A DNA stretch of 64,000 bases from JAEUIE01 sp046350055 (GTDB taxonomy: Bacteria > Planctomycetota > Planctomycetia > Gemmatales > HRBIN36), in assembly GCA_046350055.1 (NCBI GenBank), contig JAXMBC010000001.1, forward strand, positions 4,278,001 through 4,342,000, given 5' to 3'. The notes below the pieces were generated by a model, which worked only from the letters and a program-made list of their open reading frames with translations, was not told where the DNA came from and searched no databases. Of this stretch, positions 33,473 through 42,700 are shown piece by piece. The position numbers were made by a program, and so were the translations under genes. Numbering within the stretch: position 1 is the stretch's first letter; each line of letters opens with the position of its first letter.

Positions 33473-35095
33473 TTATTTCCTGCGCAGCAGGAAGATGGTC
33501 AAATCATCATCGGTTTCGGCTTTGCCCGAGAAGGTTTCGAGACTGGCCTTGATGGCTCGTTCCCATGCTTCGCAATTAGAAGAGGTTGGCAGTTCCTGCA
33601 TGACAGTCAGTAGACGGTCCAGGCCGAACATGTTTTGCCGGGTGCTGTCATAAGTTTCGGTGAGACCATCGGTGTAGAGAAGCAGTGTGTCGCGAGGCTC
33701 GAGTTTCACCGCTGTGTCAACAAAGCCTTGAGGCCCTACAACAAAGCCGAGCAGGCGACCGGCCGGTTGATTGACACGTTCAGCTTTGCCTTCATGTCTT
33801 CGCAACAGCACAGGCGGATGGCCGCCACCTGTCAGAACCACTTCACCAGTGTTGGTATCGATGACCCCCAGTACCATGGTCACGAAGAGTGAATGAGGAT
33901 TATCCTGGGCCAGCATGTCATTGACCTGCTGAAGCGTCTCTGCCGGGCTGGAGCCATTCTGCAACATATGCCGTGACAGGGTGCGGATACCGCTCATCAG
34001 CATCGCAGCGGAGACGCCTTTGCCAGAGATGTCAGCGACAGCAAATCCCAGTTTGGAAGGGCCTACCATGAAGAAATCGTAGTAGTCGCCTGCCACTTCG
34101 CGAGCAGGGTACACCTCAGCATAGAGTTCCAGGCTGGCATTCAGTTCTTCGGGCAAGGAACGGGGCAGGAAGCCTTCCTGCACCTGGCGTGCCAGCGACA
34201 GGTCACGATCCATACGAGCTTTTTCCACCAGTTCCTGGTGAAGCGATGCATTTTCAATGACCACAGAGAAGAGTAGGGCAGTAGCAGCAAGCAGATGCAG
34301 GTCATCTTCCTTGAAGGGATTGTCGTTACCAAAACGATCAAGGATAACGACGCCCATCGGGCGGCCATCGTGAGCCTTGAAAGGTGCACAGACGAACGAG
34401 CGTACCCCCATGCTGGTCAGCGTCTGCGTAGCGTTGAATCGCTGATCATGAGAAGCATCTTCCGCGACGATGCCTACGCCTTCTTCCAGCACTCTGCGAA
34501 TGACGACCCGGCTGAACTGTCGGGGGATATCCTGATCGGCATAGCGAGTACGAACTCCGCGTACTTCGGGCCGACCATGCTCATCAAGCAAAACAATCAT
34601 TCCCCGATCAGCCTGTAAGAACAGGGTCAGCAGTCGTTCAAGCAATTGAGGCAGCAGGACCTTGAGGTCGAGTGTATGGGAGAGTTGCTGGGCGATTTCA
34701 AGAATCACCTGGAGTTTGCGCGAAGCATCGAGGCGAAACAGTTTGGAATTGCTGACCGCGGAAGGAATGCTGGCAGTGATCTTAATTGCCTGTTCGGAGG
34801 GCTCTTCCTGGTGCTGGAAGCAGATGGTGTATGGACCTATCTGGATGCGATCCTGTTCCTGCAAGGGCTGACGGCCTGAGACGCGAGTATTGTTCAGGAA
34901 GGTTCCGTTGCTACTGCCGAGGTCTTCGACGAAAAAGCCTTCGCCTTCGGTAAGGATACGGGCATGACGGCGGCTCACATCGCGTGCTTCCAGCCGTAAA
35001 TCCGTATCTGCCTGCCGGCCAACAACACACTCACGCCCCCGCAGCTGAAATTGCTCGGTGTAACCGGTATCGTTAATGACGGTCAACACTGCCAT
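33473..35095 (-). CDS. FHA-GAF-PP2C (SpoIIE-type) serine phosphatase
   Basis: About 540 residues from ATG 35095. Domains in order: FHA (about 15-95: REC, VSRRHARILTEGEGF, DLGSSNGTFLNN), which binds phosphothreonine; GAF (about 150-300: LLTLFLQADRGMIVLLDE, ASHDQRFNATQT); and a SpoIIE-type PP2C domain (about 335-540: AGDYYDFF, AVADISGKGVSAA, GGGHPPVLLR, TDGLTETY, DDLTIFLL) with metal-binding Asp residues. It is probably a soluble phosphatase of a partner-switch pathway that links Ser/Thr kinase signals to an anti-sigma antagonist. Confidence 0.9.
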   Translation of the reverse strand: MAVLTVINDTGYTEQFQLRGRECVVGRQADTDLRLEARDVSRRHARILTEGEGFFVEDLGSSNGTFLNNTRVSGRQPLQEQDRIQIGPYTICFQHQEEPSEQAIKITASIPSAVSNSKLFRLDASRKLQVILEIAQQLSHTLDLKVLLPQLLERLLTLFLQADRGMIVLLDEHGRPEVRGVRTRYADQDIPRQFSRVVIRRVLEEGVGIVAEDASHDQRFNATQTLTSMGVRSFVCAPFKAHDGRPMGVVILDRFGNDNPFKEDDLHLLAATALLFSVVIENASLHQELVEKARMDRDLSLARQVQEGFLPRSLPEELNASLELYAEVYPAREVAGDYYDFFMVGPSKLGFAVADISGKGVSAAMLMSGIRTLSRHMLQNGSSPAETLQQVNDMLAQDNPHSLFVTMVLGVIDTNTGEVVLTGGGHPPVLLRRHEGKAERVNQPAGRLLGFVVGPQGFVDTAVKLEPRDTLLLYTDGLTETYDSTRQNMFGLDRLLTVMQELPTSSNCEAWERAIKASLETFSGKAETDDDLTIFLLRRK

Positions 35096-35289
35096 GATGT
35101 GTCGAATCCTTTCTGCTGCCCGATAATAAAGGCTGGTTGCCCCGGTTTCAACCACTATTTCGATGAATCTCTGGTGAGATTGTCGATGGCAGCCGGTGGT
35201 TCATGGATACACTAGATATCGTCGGTGAGCGCAAACCCGTTCCAATTCCTGTCAGCCGCTCCCCCGTCCTTGCGTCGAAAGGTCACATC

Positions 35290-37296
35290 ATGTTGCGCCT
35301 GACTGCTGGTCTTCTGTGCATGTTTATGTTTGCAGCTGACATGAGGGCCCAGTTTAACATTGATGAGTTGGCCAAGTCGCTGTTGCTGCAGCCGGTCAAA
35401 GGTAAGGCTGGCTCAGTCTTTATCCTGAACCGCGGGCTGTTGGACACTTTCGATACCCCAGTGACTGATTCGATGAACAGCCTGGCCAGAAGCCTGGGAT
35501 TTGTCGATAGCGATGGTAAAGCCGATCCGATAGTTGTCACCATTCCCTGGAGTGCCGAGTGGCTGAGCACCGTCAGGAAACATCATCAGGAAGGCAAACT
35601 GAAAGGTGTGCAGTTCATCAATATCGGTTCCCCTGTCGCTGCGTTGCGAACCGTGATGGCTGACATGAAGCAGAAGCACCAGGAAAATCACAAGGGATTT
35701 CAAGAGTACCTCAAGGGACAGAAAGTCGATCTCCAGGCTGCGAAACTGGCCTCCATCGATGCTGCCCGTCTGACATGGGACGAAAGGCAGCCGGTATTGC
35801 ATTATCTGACCCAACGGTTTGTCATTCAGCAGGCCATCGAGTACTTCCGTCAGCAGCAGCTGGAAGTCGTGCGACTCAGCCCGAACCTCAGCTTTGGTGG
35901 ACCCTACGCAGGCGATTTTGAGCAAAACAGTGATGCCCTTGTGCTCGAAGCGTGGCGGCAAAAGGCGCTCATTCCCTGGGTAGCCGAGCGATCCTGGCAG
36001 TCGGGCGAATACAGCGCCCAATCACTTGGCTACTTTCTGGCCTTGGCGCGTTCCGCTGGAGCTAGGCAACCAGTCTTATGTGATTTGCACGTAGGGCAAG
36101 GCAACTACGCGACGGGAATCCGCCGATCGTTCTATGTAGCACTGGCCCATGGCGCTCAGCGCATCCGCTTTGTCGGCGCGATTCCTCCTGAACTCACGAA
36201 AGGCCATGACAGCCTGGGTATGACAAACCTTGATAACTGGAAGGTGATTCGAGAACTTTGTCACGAAGCCAGCGCACTTGATCCGGTGCTCAGCAATGTC
36301 AGACCCCGTTCATCCGATGTCGCCATCCTGGTGTCCCTGACACAATCGCTGTACGACCCCAGCGCCTGGGTGAGCGAAGAGTGCAAAGCCATCTTTCATG
36401 CAGCACGCATGAGTGGACACAATGTTTCGGTCTTTACCGAAGAAGATGTACAGGAAGGCAAACTCCAGAAACTGGCCACACTCATCCTTCTGGGCAGCCA
36501 CGTTCAGCAGGAAACTGCCAAAGTGCTCAAGAACTGGGTGAGTAACGGTGCGACCATCGCGTGTGTCGGTGGGGTGGCTTACACCGAATATCATCAGTCC
36601 AATGCAGACATGCTGGAGTTGCAGGGGCTTACTGCTGCTACCTGGCAGCCTCTGGAAAAGCCCGGCCCGGTAAAAATTACCCTGGCTCAGGTCAAGCCGA
36701 CTGATTCCATTCATTACAGTTACCTGCAACTGAAGTTTGACTACCCAGTGGTGTATGGCAAGCTGAAGACCACAGGTGACGACAAACAGAAGGAACGCAG
36801 TTTCGTCGTGGGCAAATACAACGATGGTTCCCCCGCTATCGTCAAGCACGAATACGCCCCTGACAAATTGGGGCACGTCTGGTGGTTTGGCTCGCCTCTC
36901 GGCAGCGGCTGGATCAAGAAGACTCTCACAGGCCGCAAGTGGCAGATGGGTGACAAAGCGGACAGCTACAATCATCAGATTCTATTCAAGTACCTCGAAG
37001 GCGATGCGGGTGATGTCGTACTCGCATCAACCGGTGATGCCAAGTGCGATGTGATTACCAATAACCTCTCTGTTGAGACGGTGTTGCTGGAAGGGGAGAA
37101 GCGCTTCGTGATGATTCCTATCAACTGGGCCAGCGAGCCGCAGGAAGTCTGGCTCACAGCGCAGTTCATTCCCAAAGGTATGGACAAGGCCCGCAGTCTG
37201 TCGCAAGGGTTGCTGAATACGATCCGGTTGGGAGTCACCTTGAACTTGCCGAAGAAGTACAAGGTTGACGTGGCGGATGTGATTGTTATTGAATAG
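35290..37296 (+). CDS. Large secreted protein with glycosidase/amidotransferase-like domain
   Basis: ATG 35290 begins a signal peptide (LRLTAGLLCMFMFAADMRAQ). The 668-residue product has no Cys-rich or metal motif. The segment near 380-470 (DVAILVSLTQSLYDPS, ATLILLGSHVQQETAKVLKN, GATIACVGGVAY) resembles the amidotransferase-like fold that follows the barrel in GH42-type beta-galactosidases. The earlier part (LARSAGARQPVLCDLHVGQG, RRSFYVALAHGAQRIRF) could be a modified TIM barrel. Polysaccharide handling outside the cytoplasm is a weak inference. Confidence 0.6.
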   Translation: MLRLTAGLLCMFMFAADMRAQFNIDELAKSLLLQPVKGKAGSVFILNRGLLDTFDTPVTDSMNSLARSLGFVDSDGKADPIVVTIPWSAEWLSTVRKHHQEGKLKGVQFINIGSPVAALRTVMADMKQKHQENHKGFQEYLKGQKVDLQAAKLASIDAARLTWDERQPVLHYLTQRFVIQQAIEYFRQQQLEVVRLSPNLSFGGPYAGDFEQNSDALVLEAWRQKALIPWVAERSWQSGEYSAQSLGYFLALARSAGARQPVLCDLHVGQGNYATGIRRSFYVALAHGAQRIRFVGAIPPELTKGHDSLGMTNLDNWKVIRELCHEASALDPVLSNVRPRSSDVAILVSLTQSLYDPSAWVSEECKAIFHAARMSGHNVSVFTEEDVQEGKLQKLATLILLGSHVQQETAKVLKNWVSNGATIACVGGVAYTEYHQSNADMLELQGLTAATWQPLEKPGPVKITLAQVKPTDSIHYSYLQLKFDYPVVYGKLKTTGDDKQKERSFVVGKYNDGSPAIVKHEYAPDKLGHVWWFGSPLGSGWIKKTLTGRKWQMGDKADSYNHQILFKYLEGDAGDVVLASTGDAKCDVITNNLSVETVLLEGEKRFVMIPINWASEPQEVWLTAQFIPKGMDKARSLSQGLLNTIRLGVTLNLPKKYKVDVADVIVIE

Positions 37297-37298
37297 GC

Positions 37299-37654
37299 AG
37301 CAGGTGAGCCTGTAAGCCGGGTTTTGTCCACTTCCGGGGAAGTGTGACGGTCATCTCTCTAGGCGGTCTATTGCTAGACCGCTCCAGCAGCCGACCCGAG
37401 AGTCAAGTGAACCGGACCGGTTCTTCTCTCTGCTTGGCCTTGCTTCCAGTGGGGTTTGCCGAGCCGACGAGTCACCTCGTCGCTGGTGCGCTCTTACCGC
37501 ACCATTGCACCCTTACCCGGTGTGACCCGGGCGGTATCTTTCTGTTGCACTTTCCCTGATCTTGCGACCGGTGGGCGTTACCCACCACTGTGTCCTGTGA
37601 AGCCCGGACTTTCCTCTCGCCATTTCTGGCCAGCGACCGTCCGGCTCACCTGCT
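37299..37654 (-). ncRNA. rnpB: RNase P RNA (type A)
   Basis: The minus strand carries the conserved blocks in order: AGGAAAGTCCGGGC near the 5' end, ACAGAAA, GGTAAGAGCGCACC, AGAGAGATGACCGTC, and ACAAAACCCGGCTTA near the 3' end. The ends pair through AGCAGGTGAGCC / GGCTCACCTGCT (helix P1), about 356 nt in total. It is the catalytic RNA that matures tRNA 5' ends. It lies 3' to 3' against the secreted protein gene with almost no spacer. Confidence 0.95.
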
Positions 37655-37800
37655 GTCCGTAATCATTGTATGGTGGAGGTGCGGCATGCATGCCGGGTTC
37701 GGACGGAAACCCCTGGAATTAGCCATATTCTGCTTGCCACTACTGCAATGATCAGAGAAAACACTAGGGACTCTCCGCGTCATACGATCAGGTTTGAGCG

Positions 37801-38994
37801 ATGCATCGTCCCACGATTCTGTGTCTGTCCAGCTACTTCAAGGGCAATGCCTTTATCGAGCGTGCCAAAGCGGAAGGCTGCCATACCATTCTGCTCACGG
37901 TGGAACAGCGTCTGAGGGAGCCGTGGTCGCGTCATGCGCTGGACGAAGTGTTTGCCCTCAAGACTTTCGATGATCGCCGTGGAGTGATCAATTCCGTTGC
38001 GTACCTGATGAAGACGAGGAATATCGAACGCATAGTCGCACTTGATGATTTTGACATTGAGCTGGGTGCTGCACTACGGGAACATTTCCGCTTACCCGGT
38101 TTCTACGAATCCACAGCCCGGCATTTTCGCGATAAGCTGGCGATGCGCGACAAGGCGAGAGAGTTGGGCGTTCCTATTCCTGAGTTCATTGGTGCATTTA
38201 ATCTGGATGCTATCCGCAGCTTCCTGGCCCGCGTCCCCGGTCCCTGGTTGCTCAAGCCAAGAAACAGTGCCAACGCCATTGGTATCCAGAAACTTCAGAC
38301 AGCTGATGAGATGTTTCAGGCACTAGATAAACTCGGAGATGAACAGTCAAACCATCTCATTGAGCAAATGATCCCCGGCGAATTGTACCACGTCGATTCC
38401 ATCGTCAGCCAGGGACATGTCCAGTTTGCTGAAGTCAACAAATATGCCCGTCCGCTCTTCGATGTGTATCACGGAGGCGGCATCTACATGACCAGGACAT
38501 TGCAACGAGACAAAGGCCAAATATCGACAATACGGAAGCTCAATGAAGCCATTCTGCTGGGCTTCGGTTTGAATCAGGGGGTATCTCATACCGAGTACAT
38601 GCACTCCCCTCGGGATAACCAGTTCTATCTGATAGAAACCAGTGCCAGGGTCGGTGGGGCTAATATCGCCGATATGGTGGAGGCGGCCACCGGGGTCAAT
38701 CTCTGGTCGGAATGGGCCAAGGTGGAGATCGACCGGGATGTGCCTTACACGCCACCAGTGACAAAACAACTGCATGCAGGCACTGTGATTTCTCTGGCTC
38801 GACAGGAACAACCCGATATCAGCAGCTTTGTCGATCCCGAAATCACCTATCGAGTCAAAAAGAAGAACCACATAGGTTTCATTGTGGCTTCTGAACGATC
38901 GGAACGCGTGAGCGAACTGCTGAATCAATACAGTGAACGTATTGCCAAGGACTATCTGGCGGTGATGCCCGCTGCCACGAAGGCGACTGAGTAA
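37801..38994 (+). CDS. ATP-grasp ligase of unknown substrate
   Basis: The 397-residue protein has a Rossmann-like N-terminus (TILCLSSYFKGNAFIERA) and central ATP-grasp motifs: LLKPRNSANAIGIQKL (about 156-171), EQMIPGELYHVDSIV, and IETSARVGGANIADM with Mg-binding Glu. It forms an amide or peptide-like bond between a carboxylate and an amine in related enzymes; the substrates here are not evident. It is followed 3 bp downstream by a CPBP protease gene, suggesting joint expression. Confidence 0.85.
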   Translation: MHRPTILCLSSYFKGNAFIERAKAEGCHTILLTVEQRLREPWSRHALDEVFALKTFDDRRGVINSVAYLMKTRNIERIVALDDFDIELGAALREHFRLPGFYESTARHFRDKLAMRDKARELGVPIPEFIGAFNLDAIRSFLARVPGPWLLKPRNSANAIGIQKLQTADEMFQALDKLGDEQSNHLIEQMIPGELYHVDSIVSQGHVQFAEVNKYARPLFDVYHGGGIYMTRTLQRDKGQISTIRKLNEAILLGFGLNQGVSHTEYMHSPRDNQFYLIETSARVGGANIADMVEAATGVNLWSEWAKVEIDRDVPYTPPVTKQLHAGTVISLARQEQPDISSFVDPEITYRVKKKNHIGFIVASERSERVSELLNQYSERIAKDYLAVMPAATKATE

Positions 38995-38997
38995 TCC

Positions 38998-39642
38998 ATG
39001 AGCGACAGCTCACCCTCCATTCCCCGAAGAGACTTGCTGCTCAACACCCTTCTGGTGGAAGGTGGACTTGCCGGGCTGGCTATGGTTTTCGCCTGGTTCC
39101 TTGGACCGGAGCTGTGGATAGCATTGAAATGGTCGTGGGTTGATGTCGTTTGGGGGATCCTGGGGGCGATTCCACCGCTGGTGATTATCCTGCTGATTGA
39201 TCGGTACCCGATCGGTCCGTTTCGTCACGTGGCAGATATCTCTGATCGTATCCTCAGGCCACTCCTGAAGAACTGCCGCTGGCCTGATTACTTCCTGCTG
39301 GCTACTCTGGCTGGGTTCTGCGAGGAACTGCTGTTTCGAGGCTGGTTGCAGCCCTATTTCGCATTATACCTGCCGTTATGGGCTAGCATTCTGATTGGTG
39401 GGTTTATCTTTGGCCTATGCCACCTGCTGACGCCAGCCTATTTCATCATCGCCTGGCTGATCAGCATCTACCTGGCCATGCTGCTGGTTTGGACAGACAA
39501 CCTGCTCGTACCCATGGTAACGCACGGAGTCTATGATCTGATTGCGATCTTTGCAGTGATGAGTGGGGGTGTGGCAGAGCCGGTACTCACTAGTGAAGTG
39601 CTGGAAGAGGAAGGCCAAGATGAAATTGCAAATAGCCTATGA
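38998..39642 (+). CDS. CPBP-family (CAAX-like) intramembrane metalloprotease
   Basis: The 214-residue product has about six hydrophobic helices. The family motifs are complete: EELLFRGWLQPYF (EExxxR, about 104-116), FGLCHLLTPAYF (FxxxH) and THGVYDL (HxxxD-like). The active site lies within the membrane. Possible roles are bacteriocin resistance or processing of a lipid-linked or peptide product, perhaps one made by the adjacent ATP-grasp enzyme, but that link is only positional. Confidence 0.85.
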   Translation: MSDSSPSIPRRDLLLNTLLVEGGLAGLAMVFAWFLGPELWIALKWSWVDVVWGILGAIPPLVIILLIDRYPIGPFRHVADISDRILRPLLKNCRWPDYFLLATLAGFCEELLFRGWLQPYFALYLPLWASILIGGFIFGLCHLLTPAYFIIAWLISIYLAMLLVWTDNLLVPMVTHGVYDLIAIFAVMSGGVAEPVLTSEVLEEEGQDEIANSL

Positions 39643-39710
39643 TAGGCAAAGTTTGAACACGTGTGACAACATCGACTGCCTTCGGTTGCAAGCTCTCCTA
39701 CAGTAAGCTT

Positions 39711-42700
39711 ATGGAAGCATTGGTCGATCCACTTGCTGGATTTCACCCGGCGGTGGCAGAGTGGTTTTCGGAACATGTAGGTCAGCCGACACCACCCCAG
39801 GTGCTCGGCTGGCCCAGCATTGCCGCGGGGAAACATACGCTCATCCTGGCACCGACGGGATCGGGCAAAACGCTGGCTGCATTCCTGGCTTGTCTTGACC
39901 AACTATGGAAGGAACCACGCACCACCAAAGGCGTGCAGCTTCTCTACATCTCGCCACTTAAAGCGCTCAACAATGATATCTTCCGTAATCTGCATGTGCC
40001 ATTGCTTGGCGTGCAACGACAGGCGGAACAGCGTGGAGAAAAGCTACCTGCCATATCAGTTGGATTGCGGACCGGCGATACACCGACAAACGAACGACAA
40101 AAGCAACTTCGCAAACCGCCTGATGTACTGATCACCACACCCGAATCCCTCAACCTCTTGTTGACCTCCAAAGGGCGGGAGATTCTCGGCACCGTGCGGT
40201 GGTGCATTATTGATGAAATCCATGTGCTGTGTCCCAACAAACGGGGCGTCTTTCTGGCGATGCTGCTGGAACGATTACAACACCTGACTGGTGATCCAGG
40301 ATTCACTCGAATCGGCTTGTCCGCGACGCAACGTCCTTTGGACGAGGTGGCCCGCTATCTGGGTGGGTTGCGATACAGCAAAGAGACGGGGCTGGCCCCT
40401 CGGCCTGTGAACATAGTGGATGCGGGGCAGCGGAAGAAGCTGGATTTACAGGTGGTGAGCCCCGTTGAACGCTTCGGTCCACTGCCGGAGAAGAGCATCT
40501 GGCCTTCAATCTATCGCTATCTGCATCAGCAGATTCATGAACATCGTTCGACGATTATTTTCGCGAACAACCGCCGGGCTGTGGAACGGATCACGACAGC
40601 GATTAATGAAGTGGAAGAAGAGGCACTTGCCGGAAGCAATAGCGATCAGGATCAGGTTACTCAGTTGTACGCAAGTACCGACGGAAAGAAACCCCTCCCC
40701 CCCAGCCCCTCTCCCCAGGGGGGAGAGGAGAGACAGGCAGAAGGTAGTCCCTATCTAGTTCGTGCTCACCATGGTTCCGTGTCGCTCGAGATGCGACACC
40801 AAACTGAACAGATGCTCAAGGAAGGCAAACTAGCTGCTGTTGTCTCCACCGCATCCCTCGAACTTGGTATCGATATGGGAGCGGTTGATCTGGTGTGCCA
40901 GGTGGAATCCTCGGGAAATATCGCCCGTTCCCTGCAGCGGGTTGGCAGGGCAGGGCATCTCGTTGGCGGGCATTCTAAAGGCAGACTCATTCCCAAGACG
41001 CTGCCTGACCTTCTGGAGCAGGCAGCTCTGGCACGAGAGATGATCCGCGGGCACGTCGAGGAGTTGCACATTCCCACAGGCTGCCTGGACTTGCTTGCCC
41101 AGCAAGTGGTAGCGATGGTCTCGGTCGAAAGTTGGGCGGTACCGGAACTCTATGCTCTCTTCCGCCAGGCCTACCCCACCCGTGACCTGACTCCCGAGGC
41201 ATTCGAGAGTGTGCTGGAGATGATTTCAGGTCGGTTCCCTGCAGAAGCATTCCAGGAGTTGCGAGCTCGCATCACCTGGGATCGAGTGCACAATCGCCTG
41301 CATCCGTTGCCAGGCAGCAAGCAACTGGCCCTGGTAAATGGTGGCACGATACCTGACACCGGACAGTATGCCGTCTACATCACCGGTACTAAAAACCGCA
41401 TTGGTGAGCTTGATGAAGAGTTCGTCTTCGAGAGGCGTGTTGGCGATGTCTTTACACTGGGTACGAGTGCCTGGAGGATTGAATCGATCGAGACGGACAG
41501 GGTGACCGTCAGTCGTGCGGAAGGTATGCCGTCGACGATGCCGTTCTGGCGTGGTGAGAAGATTGGCCGCAGTTCAGACCTCGGCCGGGCGATGGGCGAC
41601 CTGATCGCTGAGATGGTTGGGAAACTGGAATCGGATCAAACCCAGGTGCTACCCTGGCTCAAAGATGAATGCAAACTCGATGATAACGCTGCAGAAAACC
41701 TGTTGCATTATCTGAAGAAGCAGATAGAGACTGCTGGTGTCGTCCCCAGTCATCGGCAGATCCTCTGCGAGGCATTCCGCGATGAAGTGGGCGACTGGCA
41801 CCTGGCAATACTCTCCTCACTGGGCAGCCGGTTTCATCTGACACTGCGGTATGCACTCGAATCACTCTGGCGGGAGCAGTTTGGTTACCAGCCTTACTGT
41901 CTGCATCATGATGACGGTCTGCTGCTGCGACTAGTCGACCAGGGCGATCCGCCGCTGGAATTACTGAGGCAACTTGACCCGGCAACGGTGGAGAACCGGG
42001 TGCTGCAGGAGTTAGCTGACAGTGCGTTGTATGCCATTCGTTTTCGACACAATGCTGCCCGGGCCCTCATGCTGCCTGTCAGTTCGCCTCAGAAGCGGGC
42101 ACCGCTCTGGCTGCAGCGGCTCAAGTCTCGCAACCTCCTGCAGATCGCCAGGCAGCATCCGCGTTTTCCTATCGTGATTGAAACATGTCGGGAATGCCTG
42201 CATGATCACCTGGACGTGGATGGAGTGATTCAGGTTCTGAACGATCTGCGAACTGGAAAGATACAATTGATGACTCGTCGTGCAGAGTCACCTTCCCCCT
42301 TTGCATCACAGTTGTTGTTCAGCTTTACCGCTGCCTTCATGTACGATTACGACAAGGTGGAACTGCGAGGTGAAGGGGCCAAGGCATCGATTGACAAAAG
42401 TCTGCTCGACCAGTTGATTTCGCCTGATGCATATAACCACCTTTTAGATCCGCGTGCGGTCGAACAGGTAGACAGGCGACTTCAAGGTGTGGGATTGTTG
42501 CCACGCACCGCAGAAGAATTATTCGAGTGGATCAGACGCCTTGGTGATGTCCGGATGGACGAGCTGGCAAACGAACTGCACGATTTTGCGGTTGCACTCC
42601 AGGAGCAGGGACGACTGATACTCTGGACTGTGCCATGTACACACGAGCAACGGTGGATTCTCGCTGAGATGACGGGACAATATCGGCTGCTAGCCGCTTT

